From: Cryptosporangium minutisporangium
GTDB taxonomy: Bacteria > Actinomycetota > Actinomycetes > Mycobacteriales > Cryptosporangiaceae
DNA length: 64,000 nt
Direction: 5' to 3'
NCBI RefSeq assembly: GCF_039536245.1
Contig: NZ_BAAAYN010000006.1
Span: 248,001 to 312,000 of the forward strand
The position numbers and the translations under genes were made by a program. Under the pieces are notes generated by a model, which was not told where the DNA came from, did not search any database, and was given only the letters and a program-made list of their open reading frames with translations. Positions 8,263 through 16,612 of this stretch are shown piece after piece. The number at the start of each line of letters is the position of its first letter. Position 1 is the first letter of the stretch.

Positions 8263-8712
8263 ATGGAGCCGATCAACGCCTGGGAACCGACCGCCGCCGG
8301 AGTCCTCCGCCTGCCGTCGGGACGGCTGGTGCGCGGCCGCGGCCTGCGGCGTCCGCTGCCGCCCGGATCGCCGCCGACCTTTGGGGTGTACCTGCTGGGA
8401 CGTGCAGCGCCGCCGGTCGACTGGGAGAGCCGGTGGCTGCGCTGGCCCGACTTCTGGCTTCCCAGCGACCGGGAACAGGCAGCCCGCACGCTGCGGGAGG
8501 TCTGGGAGCGCACCCCCGGCGAGCGTGTCGAGGTGGCCTGCGGAGGCGGCCGCGGCCGCACCGGCACCGCTCTGGCCGGCCTCGCGGTGCTCGACGGGGT
8601 GCCGCCGGCCGATGCGGTCGCGTTCGTCCGGCGGCACTACGACAAGCACGCCGTCGAGACACCCTGGCAGCGGCGGTACGTCGAGCGCTTCGCGGTCTCC
8701 ACCGTAGGGTGA
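8263..8712 (+). CDS. Small protein-tyrosine/dual-specificity phosphatase-like protein
   Basis: A 149-residue protein with the C-x5-R signature as CGGGRGR (Cys93 to Arg99). A WPD loop (Trp61-Pro62-Asp63) lies upstream to supply the general acid. The order and spacing are those of cysteine-based phosphatases of the actinomycete kinase/phosphatase-associated type. The ATG at 8263 is preferred because GAGAGCGAG lies just upstream; an ATG at 8221 would add 14 residues. The substrate is unknown. It is not coupled to the cholesterol oxidase upstream or the sigma-factor operon downstream. Confidence 0.72.
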   Translation: MEPINAWEPTAAGVLRLPSGRLVRGRGLRRPLPPGSPPTFGVYLLGRAAPPVDWESRWLRWPDFWLPSDREQAARTLREVWERTPGERVEVACGGGRGRTGTALAGLAVLDGVPPADAVAFVRRHYDKHAVETPWQRRYVERFAVSTVG

Positions 8713-8768
8713 GCTGGATCACACCCGAGGGGAGAACCGCGGCCGGGGCCTCGGTCGCCTAACCCGAT

Positions 8769-9320
8769 GTGAGACGAAGCCTGGACACGCTCGACGAGGG
8801 CGAGCTGCTGCGCCGTACCGGGCGCGGTGACCGGCGCGCCTTCGACGAGCTGTATCGGCGGACCGCGCCGTGGCTCCTCGTGCGGTTGCGGCGCCGCTGC
8901 TCCGACGAGGACCTGGTGGCCGAGGTCCTCCAGGACACCTACTTGGCGGTGTGGCGCTCGGCCGGGAGTCAGCGCCACGCCGCGGCCTCTGGCAGCGCGG
9001 TCGGATGGCTCTGGACGATCGCCGCGCACCGGCTGATCGACGCGTTCCGCCGCCGGGAGCGCCAGACGCGGCTCCCCACGGTGGCGACCGTCGAGACCGT
9101 GGAGCCGGCCGCCGAGGACCGCGCGCTCGCCGGCGATCTGGACGCCGACCTCGAGCAGGCGCTGCTCGCGCTGCCGGACGAGCTGCGCCAGGTGCTGCGC
9201 GCGCTGGTCCTGGACGGGCTCACCGTGCGGGAGACTTCACTGCTGCTGGGCATGCCCGAAGGCACCGTCAAGACCCGCGCGCGGCGGGCCCGGATCGCGC
9301 TGCGGGAGGCGCTGTCATGA
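8769..9320 (+). CDS. ECF-family RNA polymerase sigma factor
   Basis: The 183-residue product has region 2 (DLVAEVLQDTYLAVWR, about residues 43-58, and the VGWLWTIAAHRLID helix). Region 4 (LPDELRQVLRALVLDGLTVRETSLLLGMPEG, then TVKTRARRARIAL) lies at about 136-180. No extra C-terminal domain is present. The GTG start at 8769 gives the shortest complete form. The stop overlaps the ATG of a zinc-finger anti-sigma factor (ATGA). The sigma factor probably directs its own operon, which continues into an ABC exporter; no promoter motif could be assigned. Confidence 0.9.
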   Translation: MRRSLDTLDEGELLRRTGRGDRRAFDELYRRTAPWLLVRLRRRCSDEDLVAEVLQDTYLAVWRSAGSQRHAAASGSAVGWLWTIAAHRLIDAFRRRERQTRLPTVATVETVEPAAEDRALAGDLDADLEQALLALPDELRQVLRALVLDGLTVRETSLLLGMPEGTVKTRARRARIALREALS

Positions 9321-10111
9321 CCACCCACCCGAATTCTGCGCTGATCGCGCGGTACGCCACCGGCGGCGACGCCCTGGACGAGGCCACCGTCTGGGCGCTG
9401 GAAGCACACCTCGAGTCGTGTCCGGGGTGCCGGGAGGCGCTCGGGGGTGCGGTCGGCGCCGACACCCGCACCCTGCTCGACCGGATCGCCGGGGAGATCG
9501 CGGACGGAATCACCTCCGGCCCGGTACCGGTGCGCCGGCGCCGGGTTTTTGTCCGGCGCACCGGCGTCACCGCTCGGGTTCTGCCGTGGCTCGCAACGGC
9601 GGCCGCGTTGATGCTCGCCGCGGTGGCGTTGGAACGGGCGTTCACCAGCCTGCCGTCGCTGGTGCTGCTCCTCGCACCGGTCACCCCGCTGCTGCCGGTG
9701 GCCGCCGCGTGGAGCCGGCGCTCCGATCCGGCGTGGGAACTGCTCGCCGCCTCGCCCCGGGCCGGGCTGGGGCTGCTGCTGCGTCGCACGCTCACCGTGC
9801 TCGCCGCGGTCCTTCCGGTGCTGGCGGTCGCGGGGTGGTGGACCGGGCACGCCCCGGCGCTGTGGCTGCTGCCGTGCGTGGCCTTCACCGCGGGCAGCCT
9901 CGCCCTGGGCGGCGTCACCGGAGTGGATCGGGCCGCCCTGGCCCTGGCCGGGCTGTGGTCGGTCGCGGTCGTGGCCCCGAGCCTGATCGCCGCCCGGCTG
10001 CCCGCGGTGCTGGAAACCGACAGCTGGCCGGTCTGGACCGTGCTCACCGCGGCGCTGCTGCTCGTGGTCGGCGTCCGCTCCGACGGTTACCGCCGCCTCG
10101 GCCGGAACTGA
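9317..10111 (+). CDS. Membrane-anchored zinc-finger (zf-HC2) anti-sigma factor
   Basis: The N-terminal 50 residues carry the H-x3-C-x2-C of the anti-sigma zinc finger (HLESCPGC, about residues 31-38). A basic linker follows (PVPVRRRRVFVRRTG), then roughly six hydrophobic helices to residue 264. This is the usual plan for a membrane protein that holds its cognate ECF sigma factor inactive. The start overlaps the sigma-factor stop by ATGA. Many helices rather than one, and the ABC genes behind it, suggest the module senses a membrane or envelope state. The signal is unknown. Confidence 0.85.
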   Translation: MTTHPNSALIARYATGGDALDEATVWALEAHLESCPGCREALGGAVGADTRTLLDRIAGEIADGITSGPVPVRRRRVFVRRTGVTARVLPWLATAAALMLAAVALERAFTSLPSLVLLLAPVTPLLPVAAAWSRRSDPAWELLAASPRAGLGLLLRRTLTVLAAVLPVLAVAGWWTGHAPALWLLPCVAFTAGSLALGGVTGVDRAALALAGLWSVAVVAPSLIAARLPAVLETDSWPVWTVLTAALLLVVGVRSDGYRRLGRN

Positions 10112-10171
10112 CACCTCCGGCCGCTCGTCGGCCGACGAACCCGAACCCCGAACGACGAACGGAGAATCCGC

Positions 10172-10972
10172 ATGCGCGCCTTCAGCGCGGCCGAGACCGC
10201 ACCGACCACGTATCCGTGGGTGGTGCAGGCCGAAGGACTGCGGGTCCGGACCGGACGGCACCTCGCCGTCGACGGACTCGACCTCACGCTCGACCGCGGC
10301 GTGCACGGCCTGCTCGGGCCCAACGGTGCCGGGAAAACCACGCTGATGCGCGCGCTGGCCACCGTGCTCCCGCCGGCCGGCGGGACGCTGACGCTGCTCG
10401 GCCGGGACGCGAATGCCCGCGGCGCGCTGCGCGAGGTGCGTCGCTCCCTGGGCTACCTCCCGCAGCACTTCGGCTACTACCCGCGGTTCACCGTGCGCGA
10501 GTTCGTCGAGTACATGGCGTGGCTCAAGGAGATGCCGAAGCGCGACGTCGCCGCGGCCGTCCAGCGGGCCATCGACCGGGTCGGTCTCACCGACCGCGCC
10601 GACACCCGCCTCAAGACACTCTCCGGCGGAATGCTGCGGCGCGCGGGCATCGCGCAGGCCATCGTCAACGATCCGCAGATCCTGCTCCTCGACGAACCCA
10701 CCGTCGGGCTCGACCCCGAGCAGCGCCTGGACTTCCGGGTCCTGCTGCGGGAGCTCGGCGCGGACAGCTGCGTGCTCGTCTCGACCCACCTGGTCGAGGA
10801 CGTCGCGGTGGCCTGCAGCGACGTCGTGCTCCTCGATCGCGGACGGCTGGTCTGGCAGGGCACCCCGGCGCAGCTGGCCGACCAGGGCTCGGCCGCCGAC
10901 GCCGGCGACAGCGCCACCGAGCGCGGCTACGCGGCGCTGCTGCGCGTCCACCGCGGGCAGGTGCCGGCGTGA
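10172..10972 (+). CDS. ABC transporter ATP-binding protein
   Basis: The 266-residue ATPase has Walker A GPNGAGKTT near residue 49, the signature LSGGMLRRAGIAQ near 150, Walker B ILLLDEPTVGLD near 170, and an H-loop in STHLVED. This subfamily pairs with ABC-2-like exporter membrane proteins. It lies 60 bases after the anti-sigma gene and its stop overlaps the GTG of the next gene (GTGA). It therefore probably energises the two membrane proteins that follow. The cargo cannot be deduced. Confidence 0.92.
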   Translation: MRAFSAAETAPTTYPWVVQAEGLRVRTGRHLAVDGLDLTLDRGVHGLLGPNGAGKTTLMRALATVLPPAGGTLTLLGRDANARGALREVRRSLGYLPQHFGYYPRFTVREFVEYMAWLKEMPKRDVAAAVQRAIDRVGLTDRADTRLKTLSGGMLRRAGIAQAIVNDPQILLLDEPTVGLDPEQRLDFRVLLRELGADSCVLVSTHLVEDVAVACSDVVLLDRGRLVWQGTPAQLADQGSAADAGDSATERGYAALLRVHRGQVPA

Positions 10973-12321
10973 CCGGCCGGATCCTGCGTCTCGAACTGCG
11001 CCGCTCGGCGGCGGTGGGGATCGGCGCGCTGTCGCTGCTGGTCGGCGGTGGGCTGCTGCTCTCGTTCCCGGAGGGGTTCGCCGGGCGATGGATGCAGCTG
11101 GCCGTCTTCGCCCGGTCGCTGCTGCTGGTGACCTGGCCGTTGGCGCTGGCCGGTGGCGCCTGGCTCGGCCGCCGGGAGGCCCGCAGCCGGGTGGGGGAGC
11201 TGTTCGCCAGCACACCCCGGCCGCGCGCACAGCGGATCCTGCCGACCGCCGCGGCGCTGGCGATCACGGTCGTCGTCGCCTACCTGCTGGTGTTCGTGAG
11301 CGGAATCCCCTGGGTCGTGCCGACCGCCGCGTACTTCCCGGCCGGCACGCTGCTGGTCGCCGGGGTCGGCGCCGTCGCGATGGTCACCGCCGCCTGGCTC
11401 GGCCTGGCCGCGGGACGGGCCCTGCCGTGGCTCGTCACCGCACCGGCGCTCGCCGTGGTCGGCGTGGCCGTCGCCGGGCTGCTGCCGGACTGGCTGTCGG
11501 TCGACGCGGAGATCAACGGAGGAGAGGCCCCGAAGGCGCTACTGCTGTCCCCGGTCTACTCGGGCGGAGCCGACGACTTCGAGGTTCTGCTGCCGCGGGT
11601 CAGTCTGATCCAGACGCTGTGGCTCGTGGCGGTGGCGGTCACCGGGCTGCTGCTGTTCGCGGCCGTCCGACGCCGGAGCCTGGTGCTCGCGACGCTGCCT
11701 GCGGTGCTCGCCGCCGCCGTCGCGCTGCCGCTGCTGCCCAGCGGCGGCTACCCCGCTGCCGCCAAAGTCGACCCGGACGCCGTCGCGCTGGTCTGCGACG
11801 ACGACGGCCCGCAGGTCTGCGTCACCCGGGTGCACGCCGCGACGCTTCCCGACATCGTCGGCCCGGGCCGGCAGGTGCTCGGGCTGCTCGCCGCGAAGCT
11901 GCCCGATGCCCCCACCCGCGCCGTCGAGAGCTGGCGCGGGCCGCAGGAGCCGGCGGTGCGCCACTCCCGCGACACGATCCTGTTCTACCCACCGTCGATC
12001 ACCAGTGCCGGCCGGGCCGAGCCGGACGACTACCTCCGCACGTACCTGGCCGAAGCGGCGTGGCGGCAGGAGTGCACCGAGCGATCTGGCCCGGTCGAGC
12101 CCGATCTCGGCCGCGCCGTGGCCGCGGCCTGGCTGACCGGCCAGCCACCCGCGTCTCAGGACTGGTGGTCCGACGACGACCGCACCCGCGCGAACGCGCT
12201 ATACCGCACCCTCACCGCGTTGCCACCGGCCGAGCAGCGACGGCGGATGAGCGCCGCCCGGGAGGCGGCTCTGGACTGCCGGGACGACGCGCTGCTGCCG
12301 ATCCTCTCGGGTGCCCGATGA
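10969..12321 (+). CDS. ABC exporter membrane protein with large extracytoplasmic C-terminal region
   Basis: The first 255 or so residues hold about seven hydrophobic helices (LLVGGGLLLSFPEGF, ALAITVVVAYLLVFV, LWLVAVAVTGLLLF). A hydrophilic domain of about 190 residues follows, with one CDDDGPQVC cysteine pair. The GTG at 10969 overlaps the ATPase stop, and the protein's own stop overlaps the next ATG. Placement after the ATPase makes it the likely permease. The hydrophilic tail is unusual for a plain permease and resembles nothing I can name. Confidence 0.75.
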   Translation: MTGRILRLELRRSAAVGIGALSLLVGGGLLLSFPEGFAGRWMQLAVFARSLLLVTWPLALAGGAWLGRREARSRVGELFASTPRPRAQRILPTAAALAITVVVAYLLVFVSGIPWVVPTAAYFPAGTLLVAGVGAVAMVTAAWLGLAAGRALPWLVTAPALAVVGVAVAGLLPDWLSVDAEINGGEAPKALLLSPVYSGGADDFEVLLPRVSLIQTLWLVAVAVTGLLLFAAVRRRSLVLATLPAVLAAAVALPLLPSGGYPAAAKVDPDAVALVCDDDGPQVCVTRVHAATLPDIVGPGRQVLGLLAAKLPDAPTRAVESWRGPQEPAVRHSRDTILFYPPSITSAGRAEPDDYLRTYLAEAAWRQECTERSGPVEPDLGRAVAAAWLTGQPPASQDWWSDDDRTRANALYRTLTALPPAEQRRRMSAAREAALDCRDDALLPILSGAR

Positions 12322-12908
12322 GGTGGCTCCGTCTCTACCTGCGCTCCCGGCGGGTGCCGCTCGCGCTGGCCGTCGCCGTGACGACCGTCGCGCTCGTCGG
12401 GGTTCTCACCGCACGGTTCTCCGACGCCCGGCTGATCGACGTCCGCCCGCTGAGCCTCACGGTGGTGCTCGCGGTGTCGGCGTTCGCCGCAACGCTCGGC
12501 GCTGCCGACGAGGCGCTGGAGCGCACCGCGTCGGTGCGCTGGCCGCTGCGGCGGCTGGGGCACCTGGCGCTCGTGGGTGCGCTCGTCGTCGGATTGGTGC
12601 TGCTGCTCCCGGTCGAGGCGGGGGTGGTCGTGCGCAACACCGCCGGGCTGCTCGGCCTCACGGCGCTCGGGGCCGCGGTGTTCGGCGCGGCCCGGTCGTG
12701 GATCGCGCCGTTGATCTGGACGCTGGTCGCGGCGACGCCGTTCGTCCAGGTGGGGCCGGGGACCGGGTCGCAGCTCGTCGCCTGGCTGGTGCAGCCGCCC
12801 GGCGCCGGGATCGCGACCGTCTGCGCGGGTGTGCTGGCGGTGAGCGGAGCACTCGCGTACGCGCTGCGCGGCTGTCCTCCGCGCCCGACCGCCGAGCCGG
12901 GGAGCTGA
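12318..12908 (+). CDS. Membrane protein, probable second subunit of the ABC exporter
   Basis: A 196-residue, mostly hydrophobic protein with about five predicted helices (LALAVAVTTVALVGVL, LTVVLAVSAFAATLG, LVGALVVGLVLLLPV, and others). It is the last gene of the sigma/anti-sigma/ABC operon and begins inside the stop of the previous gene. No domain was recognised. Its position and topology suggest a partner permease. Confidence 0.7.
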   Translation: MRWLRLYLRSRRVPLALAVAVTTVALVGVLTARFSDARLIDVRPLSLTVVLAVSAFAATLGAADEALERTASVRWPLRRLGHLALVGALVVGLVLLLPVEAGVVVRNTAGLLGLTALGAAVFGAARSWIAPLIWTLVAATPFVQVGPGTGSQLVAWLVQPPGAGIATVCAGVLAVSGALAYALRGCPPRPTAEPGS

Positions 12909-12935
12909 GTTCCGCCCCCGGCGCAGCGGTGTGTT

Positions 12936-13069
12936 GACCAGCGCGGCGACCTCACTGCGGCGCAGGCCGGGTACCCGGCGTCGTCCGGCCGCGGGGAAGC
13001 CGACCTGTTCCGGGGTGATCTCGCGCGGCGCGACGACAGGAACTCCCGCACCTCGACTCGGTTGTCCAC
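12936..13069 (-). pseudogene. Remnant of an XRE/MmyB-type helix-turn-helix regulator
   Basis: Reading the minus strand from 13069, one frame gives VDNRVEVREFLSSRRAR. A neighbouring frame continues ITPEQVGFPAAGRRRVPG and LRRSEVAALV. Joined, these match the N-terminus of actinobacterial XRE regulators that normally continue into a ligand-binding domain. A single-base indel separates the two frames near 13020 and homology stops at about 12936, so only about 45 codons survive. Such regulators usually sit divergently beside an oxidoreductase, exactly as this fragment sits beside the alcohol dehydrogenase at 13273. Confidence 0.65.
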
Positions 13070-13105
13070 GACATCGACGGTACGGCGCGTCCCGTGCATC
13101 TGGGA

Positions 13106-13120
13106 TGTACTGGTAGTACA
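13106..13120. promoter_or_regulatory. Operator-like inverted repeat upstream of the alcohol dehydrogenase
   Basis: TGTACT and AGTACA flank a three-base centre, a perfect 6-bp inverted repeat. A related copy, TGTACTGGGTGCAC, lies at 13159-13172, both preceded by GGA. Two similar sites 53 bp apart between a decayed regulator and an oxidoreductase gene look like binding sites for the lost regulator or a paralogue. Confidence 0.45.
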
Positions 13121-13158
13121 CCGATCAGCAGTGCCTTCCGCGCGCCGCGACGCCCGGA

Positions 13159-13172
13159 TGTACTGGGTGCAC
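13159..13172. promoter_or_regulatory. Second, imperfect copy of the operator-like repeat
   Basis: It shares GGATGTACTGG with the site at 13106-13120 but its right arm is degenerate (TGCAC in place of AGTACA). It lies about 100 bases upstream of the alcohol dehydrogenase ATG. The call rests only on the similarity of the two sites. Confidence 0.35.
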
Positions 13173-13272
13173 GCTTCCGAGCAGCCCGGCCGAGCGGGCA
13201 GGCGCCACCCGCGCGGTCACCCTCGCCGGGCAGGTCGCCGCCCCGCCGGCACCTCGATCAAGGAGATCAGTT

Positions 13273-14295
13273 ATGCGTGGTGTAGTCCTGTACGCCCCCG
13301 GCCGCGTCGGAGTGGAGAACCGGGACGATCCGCGGATCGAGCAGCCCACGGACGCCGTGATCCGTTTGTCGGCGACGTGCGTCTGCGGCTCGGATCTGTG
13401 GCCGTACCGCGGCATCGAAAAGGTCCAGGGCCCGGCCCCGATGGGACACGAGTACGTCGGCGTCGTCGAGGAGGTCGGGAGTGCGGTGACCAGCGTGCGG
13501 CCCGGCCAGTTCGTGGTCGGCTCGTTCTTCGCCTCGGACAACACGTGCGAGATCTGCCGATCGGGCTACCAGAGCTCGTGCGTGCACCGGGAGCCGATGG
13601 GTGCGCTCGGAGCGCAGGCGGAGTACCTGCGGGTTCCGCTCGCCGACGGCACGCTGGTCGCCACCCCCGACGTTCCGCCCGCCGACCTGGTGCCCAGTTA
13701 CCTCGCCGCGTCCGACGTACTGGGGACCGGCTGGTTCGCCGCGGTCGCCGCCGAAGCCGGTCCGGGCAGGACCGTCGCGGTGGTCGGGGACGGCGCGGTC
13801 GGGCTGCTCGGCGTGCTCGCCGCCCGGCAGTTGGGCGCCGAGCGGATCATCGCGATGAGCAGGCACGAGTCCCGGCAGAAGCTGGCGCTGGACTTCGGCG
13901 CCACCGACATCGTCACCGAACGCGGTGACGAGGGCGTCGCCCGGATCAAGGAACTCACCGGCGGCCTCGGTGCCCACTCGGTGATCGAGGCGGTCGGCAC
14001 GCAGGAGTCGATGATGCAGGCGATCGGCTCCACCCGCCCGGGTGGACACGTCGGCTTCGTCGGCGTGACCCACGACGTCGCGCTGCCCGGCATGCCGCTG
14101 TTCTTCTCCCACGTCCACCTGCACGGTGGCCCCGCCCCGGTCCGGCGCTTCCTGCCCGAGCTGCTCGCGCTGATCGGCGACCGCACGATCGACCCGGGCC
14201 GGGTCTTCGACCTCGAGCTGCCGCTGGACGAGGCCGCCGAGGGCTACCGCGCGATGGACGAGCGCCGCGCGATCAAGACGCTGCTGCGCCCGTAG
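13273..14295 (+). CDS. Zinc-dependent alcohol dehydrogenase (MDR family)
   Basis: A 340-residue medium-chain dehydrogenase/reductase. The GroES-like domain has the catalytic-zinc motif CVCGSDLWPYRG and GHEYVGVVEEVG. The Rossmann domain has VAVVGDGAVGLLGVLAA. Of the usual structural-zinc cysteines only a partial set is seen (NTCEICRSGYQSSC), so that lobe may bind zinc weakly or not at all. The ATG at 13273 follows AAGGAG at 13261-13266. The substrate is unknown. Upstream are a relic XRE regulator and two operator-like repeats. Confidence 0.88.
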   Translation: MRGVVLYAPGRVGVENRDDPRIEQPTDAVIRLSATCVCGSDLWPYRGIEKVQGPAPMGHEYVGVVEEVGSAVTSVRPGQFVVGSFFASDNTCEICRSGYQSSCVHREPMGALGAQAEYLRVPLADGTLVATPDVPPADLVPSYLAASDVLGTGWFAAVAAEAGPGRTVAVVGDGAVGLLGVLAARQLGAERIIAMSRHESRQKLALDFGATDIVTERGDEGVARIKELTGGLGAHSVIEAVGTQESMMQAIGSTRPGGHVGFVGVTHDVALPGMPLFFSHVHLHGGPAPVRRFLPELLALIGDRTIDPGRVFDLELPLDEAAEGYRAMDERRAIKTLLRP

Positions 14296-14308
14296 CGTCG
14301 GCCTCACC

Positions 14309-14334
14309 GACCCGGCCTTTGCGGAGGCCGGGTC
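14309..14334. terminator. Bidirectional stem-loop between convergent genes
   Basis: GACCCGGCCT and AGGCCGGGTC form a perfect 10-bp stem with a six-base loop. It lies just after the alcohol dehydrogenase stop and before the convergent MFS gene. There is no T-run, which is common for actinomycete terminators. Confidence 0.7.
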
Positions 14335-14361
14335 GCTCCGATGCGGTCCGGAGCGGCCGTG

Positions 14362-15804
14362 CTATCGGGCTCCGCGAACCTGGAAGATGGCGAGCGCGGC
14401 GACCGCGGTCAGGACGGCGGCGATCGCCCAGACCCCGCGATAGCCGCCCGTGAGCGCCACGATCTGTCCGGCCAGCACCGGGCCCAGGGCCTGGCCGAGG
14501 TTGGAGCCGAGCCCGGCGATGCCCAGGTCACGCCCGGCGCTCTCCTTGTCCGGCAGTACGTCGATGAAGAGTGCCTGGTCGACCGGAAGGTAGATCCCGA
14601 ACGCGACGCCCGCGACGACGCTCTGCAGGAACAGCGCGGGCAGGGCGGGCCAGAGCAGCGGAATCAGCATCGAGGCCGCCATCAGCGCGGAAGACGCGAT
14701 GACCAGCGGCTTGCGGCGGCCGATTCGGTCGGAGATCCGTCCGGCGAGCAGCAGCGCCACGATCGTGCCCGGCACCGAGACCAGGATCAGTAACGGCGCC
14801 AGCCGGGTGGCCTGGGTGACGCTGAGCGCCGGGGTGATGTAGCTCTGCATCATGAACAGGCCGAACGCGGTGGACGCGGCGTAGCCGAAGGCGAGCAGGA
14901 TCCGGGCCAGCCACACCCAGCGGAAGTCGTGGTCCCGTAGCGGCACGAGGAACCCGCGGAGGAACGGTCCCCAGCGGTGGGCCGGCACGACGAGGTCGGT
15001 GGACGGACGATCGCGCAGCAGCAGGACGAACCCGGCCACGCCGACGAGGACCAGCGCGGCGTAGAGGTAGAGGACGTCCAGGCCGACGGAGGAGAGCAAC
15101 ACTCCCGCGCCGACCCCGCCGGCGAGGCCACCGGCGAAGTTGCCGAGTCCACCGATTCCCGAGGCGGTGCCCACTTTCGACTCCGGCACGCGATCGGCGA
15201 CCGTCGCCTGCAACGGCCCGGCGACGCAGTTGAGGACGGCTTGAGCGCAGGCCCAGAGCAGGGCCAGCACCGCGATCGTGGGGGCGAACCGCACCGCGAC
15301 GAGGAAGCCGGAGCCGACGACTGCGCCGAACACCATCCACGGGGCGCGGCGGCCGTAGCGACTGCGGGTGCGGTCGGAGAGCACCCCGACGACCGGCTGG
15401 ACGATCATCGTCGCGACCATCGCGATCGAGGTGACCAGCGCCAGTGACTGGGCCCGGGCGGCATCGAAGCCGGCCAGCAGGTCGAGCAGTCGCTGCTGCT
15501 CGGCGGTGGCCACCGCGGTGCCCGCGTCGATCGCCGCCTTCAAGTCGTTCAGCGCGGTCAGGTCGACGTCCGAGTCGGCCCCGGTGAACCAGTGGCCGAA
15601 TTCGATCATCTGCACCTGATTGGGCAGGACGACGCCGAGTACGCCGCCCCAGACCGCGGTGGTCGCGGCGAACGCGAGCGTGTACCAGACCAGGTAGCGG
15701 CGGAACGGCGGGCCGCCCAGGTAGGTCATGGAGGTACCGGGAGCGGTGGGTTCCGCGACGTCGGCCGCTGTTGCTCCGCCGGGTACTGCCTGATCACTGG
15801 TCAC
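14362..15804 (-). CDS. MFS transporter
   Basis: The 480-residue product has about twelve hydrophobic helices and the MFS loop motif GVLSDRTRSRYGRRAPW between helices 2 and 3, with GRISDRIGRRKP as the second-half equivalent. A non-conserved insertion (about residues 60-100) sits between the first two helices, as in sugar/glycoside cation symporter relatives. The GTG at 15804 is chosen because GAGGGG lies upstream and the N-terminus then fits. It is divergent from the TetR gene at 15957 and is probably repressed by that protein. Confidence 0.85.
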   Translation of the reverse strand: MTSDQAVPGGATAADVAEPTAPGTSMTYLGGPPFRRYLVWYTLAFAATTAVWGGVLGVVLPNQVQMIEFGHWFTGADSDVDLTALNDLKAAIDAGTAVATAEQQRLLDLLAGFDAARAQSLALVTSIAMVATMIVQPVVGVLSDRTRSRYGRRAPWMVFGAVVGSGFLVAVRFAPTIAVLALLWACAQAVLNCVAGPLQATVADRVPESKVGTASGIGGLGNFAGGLAGGVGAGVLLSSVGLDVLYLYAALVLVGVAGFVLLLRDRPSTDLVVPAHRWGPFLRGFLVPLRDHDFRWVWLARILLAFGYAASTAFGLFMMQSYITPALSVTQATRLAPLLILVSVPGTIVALLLAGRISDRIGRRKPLVIASSALMAASMLIPLLWPALPALFLQSVVAGVAFGIYLPVDQALFIDVLPDKESAGRDLGIAGLGSNLGQALGPVLAGQIVALTGGYRGVWAIAAVLTAVAALAIFQVRGAR

Positions 15805-15956
15805 GGGGTCCCCTCGCGGCGGCCGAGCCTGCACTGGCTCACTGAAAACCGAGTAAAGGACTGTTTCGGCGAAGCTGTCAAGGGCGAGGCCGAGTTCTCT
15901 AGCCATCGCTGCGGCTCATTGCTATGGTTCGCTCGGGATTCGCGCCGGAGGTAACC

Positions 15957-16604
15957 ATGAACACTGCCCCGTCCCGCAAACGAGGCTCGTACCAGCGGGG
16001 CCGTGAACGCCGCGAGCAGATCGCGCTCGCCGTCGTCGACCTGGTCGATGAAGTCGGCCACGACGGCGTCACCACGGCCCAGGTGGCCGCACGCTGCGGC
16101 TTCGCCGAGACGAGCGTGCTGTACCACTACCCGACGAAGGACCACCTGCTCGTCGCGGCGCTCGAGCGCATCGACGACTTCGAGGCAGAGCTGGTGCGCC
16201 TCGACGAGCAGCAGATGCTCGACCTGGATGCGCTCCGGGCGGTCGCCGACCCCATCCAGTCGTCGGGGGACCACCGGCTGCGGCTGTTCGTCATGCTCAA
16301 GGGGCAGGCGGCCACCCCCGGCCACCCGGCCGCCGAGTACTTCGCGCAGCGCACGGAGCGCCAGGTCACGATCTTCGGTCGCCTGATCGCGGGCCGTCAA
16401 CAGGCGGGTCTGGCTCACCCCGGTCTGGACCCGCGGGCGACGGCACGGCAGGTCGTGGCCCTGTGGGAGGGCCTCACGTTCATGCGACTGGTCGATTCGG
16501 ACTTCGACATCGGCCGGGCCCTGATCGACGGGGTGCGCCGTCTGACCGGTGAGAACTGGATGCGCGCACTCGCCGCGCTGAACGACCCGACCACCGGAAT
16601 CTAA
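15957..16604 (+). CDS. TetR-family transcriptional regulator
   Basis: A 215-residue repressor-like protein. The helix-turn-helix is near residues 38-58 (GVTTAQVAARCGFAETSVLYHY) and a variable effector domain follows. The ATG at 15957 follows GGAGG at 15946-15950; a start at 15924 would add 11 residues without a ribosome binding site. It sits between a divergent MFS gene and, eight bases downstream, a large hydrolase. It likely controls both. Confidence 0.88.
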   Translation: MNTAPSRKRGSYQRGRERREQIALAVVDLVDEVGHDGVTTAQVAARCGFAETSVLYHYPTKDHLLVAALERIDDFEAELVRLDEQQMLDLDALRAVADPIQSSGDHRLRLFVMLKGQAATPGHPAAEYFAQRTERQVTIFGRLIAGRQQAGLAHPGLDPRATARQVVALWEGLTFMRLVDSDFDIGRALIDGVRRLTGENWMRALAALNDPTTGI

Positions 16605-16612
16605 GGATCGCG

